This document shows, piece after piece, positions 1 through 7,464 of a DNA stretch of 18,633 nt (positions are counted from its first letter, which is position 1; each line of letters starts with the position of its first letter). Where the stretch lies: assembly GCA_036510575.1 (NCBI GenBank), contig DATCDR010000018.1, forward strand, positions 1-18,633, read 5' to 3'. The stretch is from DATCDR01 sp036510575. GTDB lineage: Bacteria; Actinomycetota; Acidimicrobiia; Acidimicrobiales; Bog-793. The position numbers and the translations under genes were made by a program. The notes under the pieces are model-generated. The model ran no database searches and was not told the DNA's origin. It worked only from the letters and a program-made list of their open reading frames with translations.

Positions 1-223
1 CCTGCGACTGCTGTTAGAGGACTTTTGTGACGCCAGTCGACGGCGCGTGGTCCTGCTCACTGACAGAAAATCGCGCAATCCTGCTGGTTACTGACACGCC
101 ACTGAAACCAGTGTCGCTGACAAGAAACCTGTGCAGCGACATCGCAGTCGGCATCGATTGCTTGATCGAGCCCATGTACATTATTTGCATAATTGCAATG
201 ACTGCATTATTGTATCGGGAGCA
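1..223. other. Leading intergenic segment upstream of the TetR gene
   Basis: No convincing gene is seen here. Short ORFs on both strands overlap each other and resemble no family. The segment contains small nested inverted repeats: GACAC at 93-97 pairs with GTGTC at 111-115, and CACTG at 100-104 pairs with CAGTG at 109-113. These are too short and lack a T-run, so I do not call a terminator. The last 45 bases are clearly more AT-rich than the rest and hold the candidate operator described separately. Confidence 0.5.
185..216. promoter_or_regulatory. Candidate TetR operator / promoter region
   Basis: This AT-rich stretch in GC-rich surroundings lies directly before the TetR start. It holds three TGCA cores (187-190 with T at the end, 194-197 and 203-206) and an imperfect inverted repeat, TAATTGCA then five bases then TGCATTAT. 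TetR-family repressors that control a coupled efflux gene usually bind an inverted repeat overlapping their own promoter, and the position fits that. The symmetry is imperfect and no clear -35/-10 pair can be assigned, so this is a candidate only. Confidence 0.35.
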
Positions 224-1003
224 ATGATTCCCTCCACGCAGAGCGAAGCCGACATCGGCGAGCACACAAGCGCCTCTGTGCCGAGCGTCGCCATCGACCT
301 TGGTCGCCGCGACCGGAAGAAGAACGCGACACGACGCGCGCTCCGCAACGCCGCACTGGAGCTCGTGGCGGAACGGGGATTCGCCCACGTTACGATCGAA
401 GACATCACCGAAGCGGTCGACATCGCACCGAGAACTTTCTTCAACTACTTCCCCTCCAAGGAGTCCGCGGTCGTCGGGGCGGATCCGGAACGCATCGAAC
501 AGATGCGAACCAGTCTGATCGAGCGACCACAGAGCGAGACCTCCCTCGAGGCGCTCCGGGCGGTGCTAGTTGAGTACGCGATCAGAAGCGCCGAAGAGCT
601 CGATGATCTCGGGGAAGGTAGGGAAGCGTGGTTCCGACGACTCTGCATCGTCCGAGAAGACCGCGATCTGCGTGGCGCCTACGTGGCACACCTCACCGAA
701 ATAGAACGTGGCCTCGTGCAAGGTCTCGCAGAGCGCCTCGGGAGGGACCCAGCGCATGACCCGTATCCCGCACTCATCGCCGCAACCACGGTCGCAGCGG
801 CCCGCGTCGCCGCGATGTACTGGAGCGCGGCCGGTGGAGTGGGCTCACTTGCAGCGCTCACCGGTGCTGCGATCGACAACCTCGCCAGTGGGCTAGTTGA
901 CGATGCCGAGTTCGCCAGCGCTCCCCTACGCCCTCGACGGATAAAGAAGTCGGCCGGCTCGCCAAGCCGCGAGATGAAAAACGAGGTAACCCGACAACCA
1001 TGA
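224..1003 (+). CDS. TetR/AcrR-family transcriptional regulator
   Basis: Predicted 259-aa DNA-binding repressor, probably of the exporter gene that follows. A basic stretch (about 28-40) leads into the classic TetR N-terminal helix-turn-helix at about residues 38-84, including the TIEDITEAVDIAPRTFFNYF signature and the FPSKE that follows. The remainder is a helical ligand-binding and dimerisation domain with no family-specific signature I can name. The start at 224 follows GGGAG at 217-221, although the 2-base spacer is short; an in-frame GTG at 278 is an alternative. The stop overlaps the next gene's start as ATGA (1000-1003), implying translational coupling. Known biology: such TetR-DHA2 pairs usually form a drug-inducible efflux unit with autoregulation. 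The inducer cannot be read from the sequence. Confidence 0.9.
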   Translation: MIPSTQSEADIGEHTSASVPSVAIDLGRRDRKKNATRRALRNAALELVAERGFAHVTIEDITEAVDIAPRTFFNYFPSKESAVVGADPERIEQMRTSLIERPQSETSLEALRAVLVEYAIRSAEELDDLGEGREAWFRRLCIVREDRDLRGAYVAHLTEIERGLVQGLAERLGRDPAHDPYPALIAATTVAAARVAAMYWSAAGGVGSLAALTGAAIDNLASGLVDDAEFASAPLRPRRIKKSAGSPSREMKNEVTRQP

Positions 1004-2592
1004 CCGAAACATCGATCGACCCAATCACCAACGAGGCGCCCCCCGCGCTCAGCCACCGCCGCATCCTCGTCATCATGAGTGCGTTGATGCTCGGCATGTT
1101 CCTAGCGGCACTCGATCAGACAATCGTCTCGACCGCGCTACCGACGATCGTCGCCGATCTCCACGGTGCCTCACACCTTTCCTGGATCGTTGTCGCGTAC
1201 CTGCTCGCGGCAACGGTCTCGACCCCGCTTTGGGGCAAGCTCGGAGACCAGTACGGCCGAAAGGTCTTCTTCCAAGCGGCAATCGTCATCTTCTTAGCCG
1301 GATCTGTGCTCTCCGGGCTCAGCCATTCGATGCTTGAGCTCATCGCCTTCCGCGCCGTGCAGGGTCTCGGCAGTGGTGGACTGATGGTCGGAACACAGGC
1401 GATCGTGGGCGACATCGTTCCACCACGAGAGCGCGGCCGCTACCAGGGCCTGTTCGGAGCTGTCTTTGGCGTCGCGAGCGTGCTTGGACCACTGCTGGGC
1501 GGCATCTTCGTAGAACAGCTCTCCTGGAGGTGGATCTTCTACATCAATGTGCCCGTGGGTGCCGTCGCGCTTGTTGTCGTGGCGATCCGGGTTCCCGGCC
1601 ATATGCGACGAGTGCACCACGTCATCGACTACCTCGGAACCACGACGCTCGTACTCGCGACGACCTCCCTCGTCTTGTTCACCAGCCTCGGTGGAACCAC
1701 GTACCGGTGGGGTTCAGCGCCGATCATCTCCTTCGGCGTCATAGGTGCGGTGCTCGTCGTCGTCTTCGCAGTCGTCGAGCGACATGCGATCGAGCCGGTG
1801 CTGCCGCTCCACCTCTTCTCGATACGCACCTTCTCGGTCGCGAATCTCGTCGGCTTCATCGTCGGCTTCGCGATGTTCGGTGCGCTCACCTACCTGCCAC
1901 TCTTCTTCCAGGTGGTACGAGGCGAGTCGCCGACGATCTCTGGCCTCCAGCTCCTGCCACTTATGGTCGGCCTGCTAATCGTGTCGATCGGCTCCGGACA
2001 GATAATCAGCCGGACGGGCCGCTACCGACCGTTCCCGATTATCGGGACGGCGCTTGTCACGATCGGTCTCTTCTCGCTGTCGCGCATGGGGATAGGTACT
2101 AGCTCAGCGGTCGCGGCCCTTTACATGCTCATTCTCGGTATGGGACTCGGCAGTGTCATGCAGACACTTGTGCTCGTCGTCCAGAATGCGGTCCCCTACT
2201 CCGAACTCGGCGTCGCGACCTCCGGAGCGACGTTCTTCCGCTCGATCGGCGGATCCTTTGGCACCGCCATCTTCGGCGCGATCTTCTCCAACGTGTTGGT
2301 CGGCAACCTCCTCCAGCATGGCATCCATGGCAAGACCGGAGGGCTTTCGAGCTCGAGCATCACGCCCGCGATCCTCGACAAGCTCCCCGCCGCGGTGCAT
2401 CGTGGCCTTGAGGCTGCATACTCCCAGTCGATAGAGACGGTCTTCGTCATCGCCGCACCAATCGCGTTCGTCGCCTTTGCCGCCTCGTGGCTCATCCCCC
2501 AGCTCGAGCTCCGACGAGCCGTCGGCACACCGGAGAAGGTTGCCGATGAGCTGCCTGGGCCGGACCTTGAGAACAGCCGCTCGCGCGTCTAA
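1000..2592 (+). CDS. DHA2-family MFS multidrug efflux transporter (EmrB/QacA type)
   Basis: Predicted 530-aa inner-membrane drug:proton antiporter of the major facilitator superfamily with 14 transmembrane segments. The first helix carries the DHA2 signature LDQTIVSTALPTIV. The loop after helix 2 has the MFS motif A form GKLGDQYGRK. Helices 4-5 contain RAVQGLGSGG and the antiporter motif C-like run GVASVLGPLLGG, followed by WRWIFYINVPVG, which is characteristic of EmrB/QacA relatives. The length is normal for the family. It overlaps the TetR stop by four bases (ATGA), so the pair forms one transcription unit. The C-terminal tail after about residue 505 is polar and cytoplasmic. The substrate cannot be inferred; hydrophobic antibiotics, dyes or other lipophilic cations are typical for the family. 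Confidence 0.93.
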   Translation: MTETSIDPITNEAPPALSHRRILVIMSALMLGMFLAALDQTIVSTALPTIVADLHGASHLSWIVVAYLLAATVSTPLWGKLGDQYGRKVFFQAAIVIFLAGSVLSGLSHSMLELIAFRAVQGLGSGGLMVGTQAIVGDIVPPRERGRYQGLFGAVFGVASVLGPLLGGIFVEQLSWRWIFYINVPVGAVALVVVAIRVPGHMRRVHHVIDYLGTTTLVLATTSLVLFTSLGGTTYRWGSAPIISFGVIGAVLVVVFAVVERHAIEPVLPLHLFSIRTFSVANLVGFIVGFAMFGALTYLPLFFQVVRGESPTISGLQLLPLMVGLLIVSIGSGQIISRTGRYRPFPIIGTALVTIGLFSLSRMGIGTSSAVAALYMLILGMGLGSVMQTLVLVVQNAVPYSELGVATSGATFFRSIGGSFGTAIFGAIFSNVLVGNLLQHGIHGKTGGLSSSSITPAILDKLPAAVHRGLEAAYSQSIETVFVIAAPIAFVAFAASWLIPQLELRRAVGTPEKVADELPGPDLENSRSRV

Positions 2593-2994
2593 TCCTGAGA
2601 GTGCCGTCGAGCCGTAAACCGCGGCGCGACAAAACGTCCCGAGTCCAGGACCTGCCTGACTATCTACCCTTCTCGAGCGTGCGCACCGTCGCTTCGCGCC
2701 AACCCGGGCTCAGACCGTCATCGCAGCGACACGGACTTGCGGAGTGAGACACTAAAGGGACGTGAACTTAGCGCTCGGCGGCAATCAGGATCCCTTCGAC
2801 ACGATCGCAGTAGTCGCAGCGGAGGTGGCGAGTTGACTCGACCTTGCCGTGCACTCGCACCGAACCTCTGCCCTTCCTCGGATCACCCGCTCGACAGCAA
2901 GCCGCAAAAGTCAATAAACGGAACGATCGTGCACGGCTCCATCTAGGTTGAGTCTGTCGAAACTGGGTACGGCGAAGAGCGACAAGGGGGCTCA
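2593..2994. other. 402-bp intergenic region with no supported gene
   Basis: This lies between the exporter stop and the AI-2E-family gene. Short ORFs are present on both strands. One on the minus strand (2768-3055) ends with a peptide containing CDYC, but it runs antisense into the start of the next gene and has no recognisable family. No tRNA, strong hairpin with T-run, or clear -35/-10 pair was found. It may hold the promoter of the downstream gene or gene remnants. Confidence 0.45.
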
Positions 2995-4158
2995 ATGGCT
3001 GAGGAGTTCGAGACAAACGACAACCTAAGCCTGAATACCGAGCCTGCCAATTCACTGCCCGCGAACGTACTGGTACTACCCCCGTCAGCGGAGCGCGAGC
3101 TCTCCGATTCTGACGAGTCGCTTGGCACCCTTGGACGCCCGTTCGATCGCAGGATGCCGTTTTTCGTCGGATTGACCGGGGCCTTTGGCGTCGCAGTCGC
3201 GTACGTGATCGTCCGAGGAATCGCAGACATCACGACGGTGCTCGTCATAATCGGCCTGGCCCTGTTCATCGCCATCGGCCTGAATCCGCTCATCGAGATC
3301 GTCACGCACCGAGGCCACTCGCGAGGTCTCGGTGCGACGCTCGTAATAATCGTGTTCGTTCTCGCCGTAGCTGGATTCGTGATCGCCGCGGTGCCACCGC
3401 TTTCGCATGAGATACAGGCGCTGATCAAGAACTATCCGAAATACAAGGCAAGCCTTGCCTCGGGGAAGGGGTGGGATGGCAAGCTCGCCGTCAAGTTGCA
3501 TCTCACGAGCTACCTGCAAGGCAAGTCGAAACTGAAGATCCCCGCGGGCGGCGTACTCGGGGCAGGCAAGGCAATTCTCTCCGCCGGAGTTGCGACGATC
3601 AGTGTTGGTGCACTGACCATCTACTTCTTGATCGCGCTGCCCGGAGTCAAGAAACTCTGGCTCTCGCTTATTCCACGCAGTCGACGCGAGCGAGTCGGGC
3701 TCCTTACTGACGAGGTCTTCGACCGGGTTGGGGGTTTCATGCTCGGCAACCTCTTGACGTCGGTGATCTCCGGAGTGGGCACCTACATCTGGTTGCTGAT
3801 CTTCGGCGTCCCCTACGCGCTCTTGCTCTCACTGTTCGTGGCGCTGTTCGACCTTATTCCAATGGTCGGATCCACCATCGCGGGAGTGGCCGTTTCGCTC
3901 GTCGCCCTCACCAAGGGCGTTCCCATTGCGATCGCCACCGCGATCTACTACATCTTCTACCGATTCCTCGAGGACTACCTACTCAATCCACGCGTGATGA
4001 AGCACACCGTGAAGGTCTCGCCGGGGCTGACCATCATCGCGACACTGATCGGTGGCACGCTGCTCGGACTCGTCGGTGCACTTGTTGCTATCCCTGTTGC
4101 GGCCACGATCTACCTACTCCTCGAAGAAGTTGCAATCCCGCGCCAGAACCAGCGCTGA
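2995..4158 (+). CDS. AI-2E family (PerM/TqsA-like) membrane transporter
   Basis: Predicted 387-aa integral membrane protein of the AI-2E exporter-like family. Residues 1 to about 57 form a hydrophilic, acidic cytoplasmic tail. Several membrane segments follow, with a central extramembrane part at about 140-190 rich in lysine. The C-terminal half has the family's most conserved region: helices around LFGVPYALLLSLFVALFDLIPMVGSTIAG, then FLEDYLLNPRVMKHTVKVSPG and a final run of small hydrophobic residues. The start is supported by AAGGGGG just upstream (2984-2990) with a 4-base spacer. Family members have been linked to export of autoinducer-2 or to Na+/H+ exchange, but function varies and no substrate should be assigned. 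The gene stands alone, convergent with the minus-strand gene ending at 4191. Confidence 0.88.
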   Translation: MAEEFETNDNLSLNTEPANSLPANVLVLPPSAERELSDSDESLGTLGRPFDRRMPFFVGLTGAFGVAVAYVIVRGIADITTVLVIIGLALFIAIGLNPLIEIVTHRGHSRGLGATLVIIVFVLAVAGFVIAAVPPLSHEIQALIKNYPKYKASLASGKGWDGKLAVKLHLTSYLQGKSKLKIPAGGVLGAGKAILSAGVATISVGALTIYFLIALPGVKKLWLSLIPRSRRERVGLLTDEVFDRVGGFMLGNLLTSVISGVGTYIWLLIFGVPYALLLSLFVALFDLIPMVGSTIAGVAVSLVALTKGVPIAIATAIYYIFYRFLEDYLLNPRVMKHTVKVSPGLTIIATLIGGTLLGLVGALVAIPVAATIYLLLEEVAIPRQNQR

Positions 4159-4190
4159 TCTACGCCAGCCCACCCGACGAAGCGGTCGAG

Positions 4191-4880
4191 TCACGATTGG
4201 ATCTCAATTGAACGTCCAACGATCGATCGGACATGCAGCCGGAGCCAGTGCTCACGCGAGCCGCCTGCCCAGGGCAACAACGACACACCCTCGGCGATAC
4301 GCTCGGCTTCTGCGGCGTCGAGTTGCTCACAGTTGGCGTAGATGAGCACGCTCCAGCCCGCGCTCATCGCATCATCGATGTGGTCTACTTCGAAGCTGAC
4401 CTTGGAGTTCGAGGCGATCTGCGCGATCGGAGAGTCCTCGGCTGTTCTCACCAGAATGCTCTCGTTCGAAGCGGCGTAGTTGACCGGGAGCGCTACCGGT
4501 CCGTCATCAGAATCAAAGACGATCCGGCCAACACCTGCCGAGCCGAGCCGGGACCAGCTCTGCTCAGGGCCGAGGTCGATCAGGCGCGGGCGGCGTGTTG
4601 CACGGCCGATTCCAGGCGCTCCCTCGGAGTTACCTCCGAGCAACTCCATAACGGTCGTCTGCAGCGCGCCCGCAAGGCGAGCGATCGCGCTCGACGACGG
4701 AAGGCTCCCTGGCTGGCTCTCGAGATACTCGAGATAACCGACCGACATCCCAGCTCGACCAGCGAGATCCGCCTGCGACAGCCCTGCACGCTGGCGCCAA
4801 AATCGCACCCGGCGACCGAGATCACCTGGCATCTCCCTAAGAACGGGTGATCCGAGATCCTGTTTGTTTTCGCTCATCAC
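4191..4880 (-). CDS. XRE-type helix-turn-helix fused to a PNPOx-like FMN-binding domain
   Basis: Predicted 229-aa two-domain protein. Residues about 20-82 form an XRE/Cro helix-turn-helix (RRVRFWRQRAGLSQADLAGRAG, with SVGYLEYLES as the recognition region). Residues about 105-227 match the pyridoxamine-5'-phosphate-oxidase-like split barrel (LGSAGVGRIVF, ALPVNYA, VSFEVDHIDDAMSAGWSVLIYA, then WLRLHVRSIVGRSI). Such fusions are widespread in actinobacteria; the barrel typically binds FMN or a related flavin, so a flavin- or redox-responsive regulator is likely, though not proven. The start is GTG at 4880: AAGGAGG (4894-4888) lies 7 bases upstream. ATG at 4877 is the alternative, with a 10-base spacer. 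The GTG overlaps the stop of the upstream GNAT gene, so the two are an operon. Confidence 0.87.
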   Translation of the reverse strand: MMSENKQDLGSPVLREMPGDLGRRVRFWRQRAGLSQADLAGRAGMSVGYLEYLESQPGSLPSSSAIARLAGALQTTVMELLGGNSEGAPGIGRATRRPRLIDLGPEQSWSRLGSAGVGRIVFDSDDGPVALPVNYAASNESILVRTAEDSPIAQIASNSKVSFEVDHIDDAMSAGWSVLIYANCEQLDAAEAERIAEGVSLLPWAGGSREHWLRLHVRSIVGRSIEIQS

Positions 4881-5518
4881 AAGTGCGCCTCCTTCTTATT
4901 GCAAAACCACGGATCGCGCCTGGGCGCGACATCGATCGCTTCGAGATCAAGCTCGACGTCGGTAACACCTTGGTTCTGTTCGAAAATGGGCGCGAGCCCA
5001 GAGCTTGCGAAGACCGATCGCATCGCCGTGTTGCCGGCGAGGAATTGCGCGACGAATCGTTGACAACCCTCGCCCCGCGCGTACTCGCCAAGTACGCGAA
5101 GCAGCACCGTTGCGAGGCCATGGCGTTGAAAGTCGTCAGCAACCACGAAGGCCACCTCAGCGCTCTTTCGATCCTCGAGTCCCTCGTAGCGTCCGACAGC
5201 GACGAGACGCTCGCCGTCCACGAGGACGAAGGCCATCCGACGCCGTTCATCGATCGTCACGAACGCGCGCGCCTCGCTCAGCGACAGATGCGGACGGGAG
5301 CCGAAGAAACGGTTGTGAACGCTCTCGGAAGAGAGACGCTCGTGAAAGGAGATGAGCGCGTCGAGGTCCTGCTCCTTGACCGGCCGGAGCACCAACCTCG
5401 AGCCGTTCGTGAGCTTCACCATTTGGCTCCACGTCCGACCAGCGACGACCGCCTCGCCGACTACCTCCGGCGAACGCGTGCGTAGTTTCTTTGAACTCGT
5501 ACTCGCGGCGGTTCTCAT
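4877..5518 (-). CDS. GNAT-family N-acetyltransferase
   Basis: Predicted acetyl-CoA-dependent acyltransferase of 213 aa from the longest start. The GNAT fold begins at about residue 35 (LTNGSRLVLRPVKEQDLDALISFHERLS). It continues through VAVGRYEG and VAFVVADDFQRHGLATVLLRVL, the acetyl-CoA pyrophosphate-binding region (QRHGLA), and ends with GNTAMRSVFASSGL, a typical motif B. The similarity is greatest to acetyltransferases resembling the C-terminal domain of protein lysine acetyltransferases, but the substrate is unknown. An internal ATG at 5422 (Met33) has GGAG at 5430-5427 and sits right before the fold, so the true protein may be 181 aa. The gene's 3' end carries the ribosome-binding site and start codon of the following HTH-PNPOx gene. 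Confidence 0.87.
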   Translation of the reverse strand: MRTAASTSSKKLRTRSPEVVGEAVVAGRTWSQMVKLTNGSRLVLRPVKEQDLDALISFHERLSSESVHNRFFGSRPHLSLSEARAFVTIDERRRMAFVLVDGERLVAVGRYEGLEDRKSAEVAFVVADDFQRHGLATVLLRVLGEYARGEGCQRFVAQFLAGNTAMRSVFASSGLAPIFEQNQGVTDVELDLEAIDVAPRRDPWFCNKKEAHL

Positions 5519-5668
5519 CGTCTCTCAGCATTGGCCCCCGGAGTCGCGCGGAGTAGGGCCGATAGACCTGAATCACGCACGTAATCCTCGACCGGCGTCC
5601 GCACGTGCGTCTCCCGCTCGCTTGCCTGTAGACGGAAGCGGCGCGCGAACACGCCTCGGCAATACTTC

Positions 5669-6184
5669 ATGCATGATCCCGACGCAGCAATGAACGCTCG
5701 CATTCGCATCGCGTCAGCGGCCGTTGTGAGCTCCACGCTGTTGGCGTTAGTTGCCGGAGAGCTCTGGGATGCAGCCGATCGCACCTGGTGGAATCGCCAT
5801 TCGTTCACCGGTGACGTCGTCTCCAGTCTGCTGATCGTCGGGGTGACCGCGTTGCTGTTCGACGAACTCGTCGCCCGCCGGCAACGAAAAGACCGCTCGG
5901 TCTCCGTCGCGGTGCAGGTGCTGATCGTCTACGGCCAGGCGCGCCGTGTCTATAACGCCGTCGTCGCGAGTGCGGATGAGAACGACAGGACGAGCGCGGG
6001 CGAGGATCTTCGAAGCCTCGCGAACATGCTGCTGACCGCAGGCCCTGGCTTTTTCGACGACCGGCAGGCCCGCCAGTTCCTTGAACAAGTAGAACGACTG
6101 GCAGGATCGATCTATCGCGCGTTCACCGCGACCGCGCCGGTCCTCTCAGCGCAGACGTTCGGGAACGACTCGAGACCGAGATGA
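5669..6184 (+). CDS. Small hypothetical membrane protein with two N-terminal helices
   Basis: Predicted 171-aa protein that I do not recognise. Two hydrophobic segments are visible: about residues 11-31 (ASAAVVSSTLLALVAGELWD region) and about 47-64 (GDVVSSLLIVGVTALLFDEL). A basic stretch ARRQRKDR follows, then a mostly helical soluble domain of about 100 residues containing QARRVYNAVVASADENDRTS. By the positive-inside rule the C-terminal domain is probably cytoplasmic. No ribosome-binding site is evident before ATG 5669; ATG 5690 (seven codons in) is an alternative. The base composition and codon use look like those of its neighbours, and the length and continuous helical pattern favour a real gene. 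No function is assigned. Confidence 0.65.
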   Translation: MHDPDAAMNARIRIASAAVVSSTLLALVAGELWDAADRTWWNRHSFTGDVVSSLLIVGVTALLFDELVARRQRKDRSVSVAVQVLIVYGQARRVYNAVVASADENDRTSAGEDLRSLANMLLTAGPGFFDDRQARQFLEQVERLAGSIYRAFTATAPVLSAQTFGNDSRPR

Positions 6185-6305
6185 CACGACTAGCGGGGAT
6201 CGCCGACCCAATCGTCGCCCGTATACCCACCCCAGATTGGGCTTTGGCGGATCGACCAGACCAGCAGGAGAACGACGCGGGGAGTGTCGGACAGCCATGA
6301 ACTCC

Positions 6306-6356
6306 AAAGGAGGCGGGGCAATGCCGAAGATGCGCCCCAAGCGAGCGACCTGGTGA
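6306..6356 (+). other. Strong Shine-Dalgarno followed by an 11-codon ORF
   Basis: AAAGGAGG at 6306-6313 lies 7 bases before ATG 6321. The reading frame then encodes only 11 residues (MPKMRPKRATW) before TGA at 6354-6356. It sits in the 229-bp gap between the small membrane protein and the end of the Fpg-like gene. It could be a leader peptide, a decayed gene start or chance. There is no recognisable target gene immediately downstream on this strand. Confidence 0.2.
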
Positions 6357-6413
6357 CGTGAGCCACGCCGAGGACAAGAGCAACCGTTGCCAGCAGCTGC
6401 TCAGCCGAGATGC

Positions 6414-7253
6414 TCAGCGCAGTAATCGCGACAGCCGTCGGTCTGCGAGCACCTTGTCATGTGTCTGGCAGTGCGGGCAGTAGTCGATCTCGTACGCCTC
6501 ATAGGAGACCCGCGCCAGCGGAGCGCCACAGCGGGGACATGGGACTCCGGCCCGGTTGTGTATCGCGAAGCGATCGCCGAGACGGGCCTCGGAGAGGCCG
6601 CCGGTGCGCGTGCGTTCGAGCGCCAGCGCAGCTGCCAAAACCTCGGAGATCGCCGCCAGCAACTCGCCCCGCTGGGCCTGGCTCAATGAGTCGAGGGACG
6701 CGAACGGCGAGAGGCGAGCGCGATGCAAGATGTCGTCGACGTGGCCGCGACCGATCCCTGCCACCGAAGCCTGATCGCGAAGCAACGTGTGCAGACGACG
6801 ACCGTCGGAGCCATTCGAGATGAACTCGGCGAACGACGCCTCGTCGGGCTCGGGACCAAGTCCATGCAGCGGACCATCGTCGCCCGGCGAGAGAATCCAC
6901 CATCGAGCCTTCCGCTCGGTGCCGTACTCGCGGACGAGCACGCCGAGGCCACTGTCGAAGACGAAGCGGACCACGCTGCCACGAGGTTTCGTCGACTTCG
7001 CCGGTTCCTCGAAATCCATTCTGCCCGCCTGAGAGAGGTGGACGAGAACTCGACCGCCACCTTCGACTTCGAGGACCACGTATTTGGCTCGCCGAGTTAC
7101 TCCGACGACAACGGCGTCCAGTAGCTCCGCAGGGCTTGGACGGACAGTCTTCAGTCCGGTGAACCCGAGCTGGTCGATTAGCGCGAAGCGAGAACCGACG
7201 ACCACCGCTGCGAGGCGCTCGGACAACGCCTGCATCTCTGGAAGTTCCGGCAT
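6414..7253 (-). CDS. Fpg/Nei-family DNA glycosylase (actinobacterial subtype)
   Basis: Predicted 279-aa base-excision-repair glycosylase/AP lyase. The N-terminus MPELPEMQ supplies the catalytic Pro2 (after Met removal) and Glu3. RRAKYVVLEV supplies Lys57, matching the Fpg family. A helix-two-turn-helix region is at about 165-190 (GIGRGHVDDILHRARLSPF). A C-terminal zinc finger has Cys239, Cys242, Cys259 and Cys262. Several Fpg lesion-recognition elements are changed: the HLxMSG methionine is Gln75, the DPRRFG strand is replaced by REYGTERKARWW, and the zinc-finger arginine corresponding to E. coli Fpg Arg258 is Tyr254. The chemistry should be retained, but lesion preference may differ from 8-oxoguanine; these features look typical of an actinobacterial subfamily. 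A GAGGGA lies about 12 bases before the ATG. The gene is divergent from the DeoR operon. Confidence 0.9.
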   Translation of the reverse strand: MPELPEMQALSERLAAVVVGSRFALIDQLGFTGLKTVRPSPAELLDAVVVGVTRRAKYVVLEVEGGGRVLVHLSQAGRMDFEEPAKSTKPRGSVVRFVFDSGLGVLVREYGTERKARWWILSPGDDGPLHGLGPEPDEASFAEFISNGSDGRRLHTLLRDQASVAGIGRGHVDDILHRARLSPFASLDSLSQAQRGELLAAISEVLAAALALERTRTGGLSEARLGDRFAIHNRAGVPCPRCGAPLARVSYEAYEIDYCPHCQTHDKVLADRRLSRLLR

Positions 7254-7312
7254 GGCAGCGAAGTCCCTCTTCGGATACGAGCTCGTCGTAGAACAACAAC
7301 CTCTGATCCTAC

Positions 7313-7344
7313 GGGCGAGTGCCGCAAGAGATATCTACTCGCCC
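7313..7344. promoter_or_regulatory. Inverted repeat in the Fpg/DeoR divergent spacer
   Basis: GGGCGAGT at 7313-7320 is repeated perfectly in inverse as ACTCGCCC at 7337-7344, separated by 16 bases. The inner end of the loop is itself a perfect 8-bp palindrome, AGATATCT at 7329-7336. The site lies about 60 bases upstream of the fpg-like start and about 120 bases upstream of deoR. It may be a protein-binding site (the DeoR protein is the obvious candidate) or a hairpin in the transcript. Confidence 0.35.
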
Positions 7345-7458
7345 CGATCTCCAGTGCCGCTCGTCGACATCAAGTACGTACCCGGAAAAGAATCTCGCGC
7401 CGGGTGTTCTCCGCGCTGTCTGCGGCCACTGAAAACGCACATAATTCCTGATAACTTT

Positions 7459-7464
7459 TACAAT
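7459..7464 (+). promoter_or_regulatory. Candidate -10 element (TACAAT) for the DeoR operon
   Basis: TACAAT matches five of six bases of the bacterial -10 consensus. It ends immediately before ATG 7465 and six bases before an in-frame GTG at 7471. No Shine-Dalgarno is present. This spacing is what a leaderless transcript starting at the GTG would show. No good -35 lies 16-18 bases upstream, as is common for leaderless promoters. Confidence 0.4.

Noticed and set aside
27..227. Plus-strand ORF of 66 codons upstream of the TetR gene
   Set aside because: It has no ribosome-binding site, no family resemblance and covers the AT-rich operator-like region.
2768..3055. Minus-strand ORF of 95 codons ending in a peptide with CDYC, possibly a zinc-ribbon fragment
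   Set aside because: It overlaps the ribosome-binding site and N-terminus of the well-supported AI-2E gene, has no clear start signal and matches no family I can name.
4847..5485. Plus-strand ORF of 212 codons
   Set aside because: It is the antisense shadow of the GNAT gene, whose motifs are clear; the plus-strand product has no domain.
6207..6241. CCCAATC / GATTGGG inverted repeat after the small membrane protein gene, considered as a terminator
   Set aside because: The loop is 21 bases, the stem only 7 bp and no T-run follows, so it is too weak to call.
7084..7464. Upstream 127-codon extension of the DeoR frame
   Set aside because: It runs antisense to the Fpg-like gene and across its promoter, and DeoR homology begins only at about 7480.
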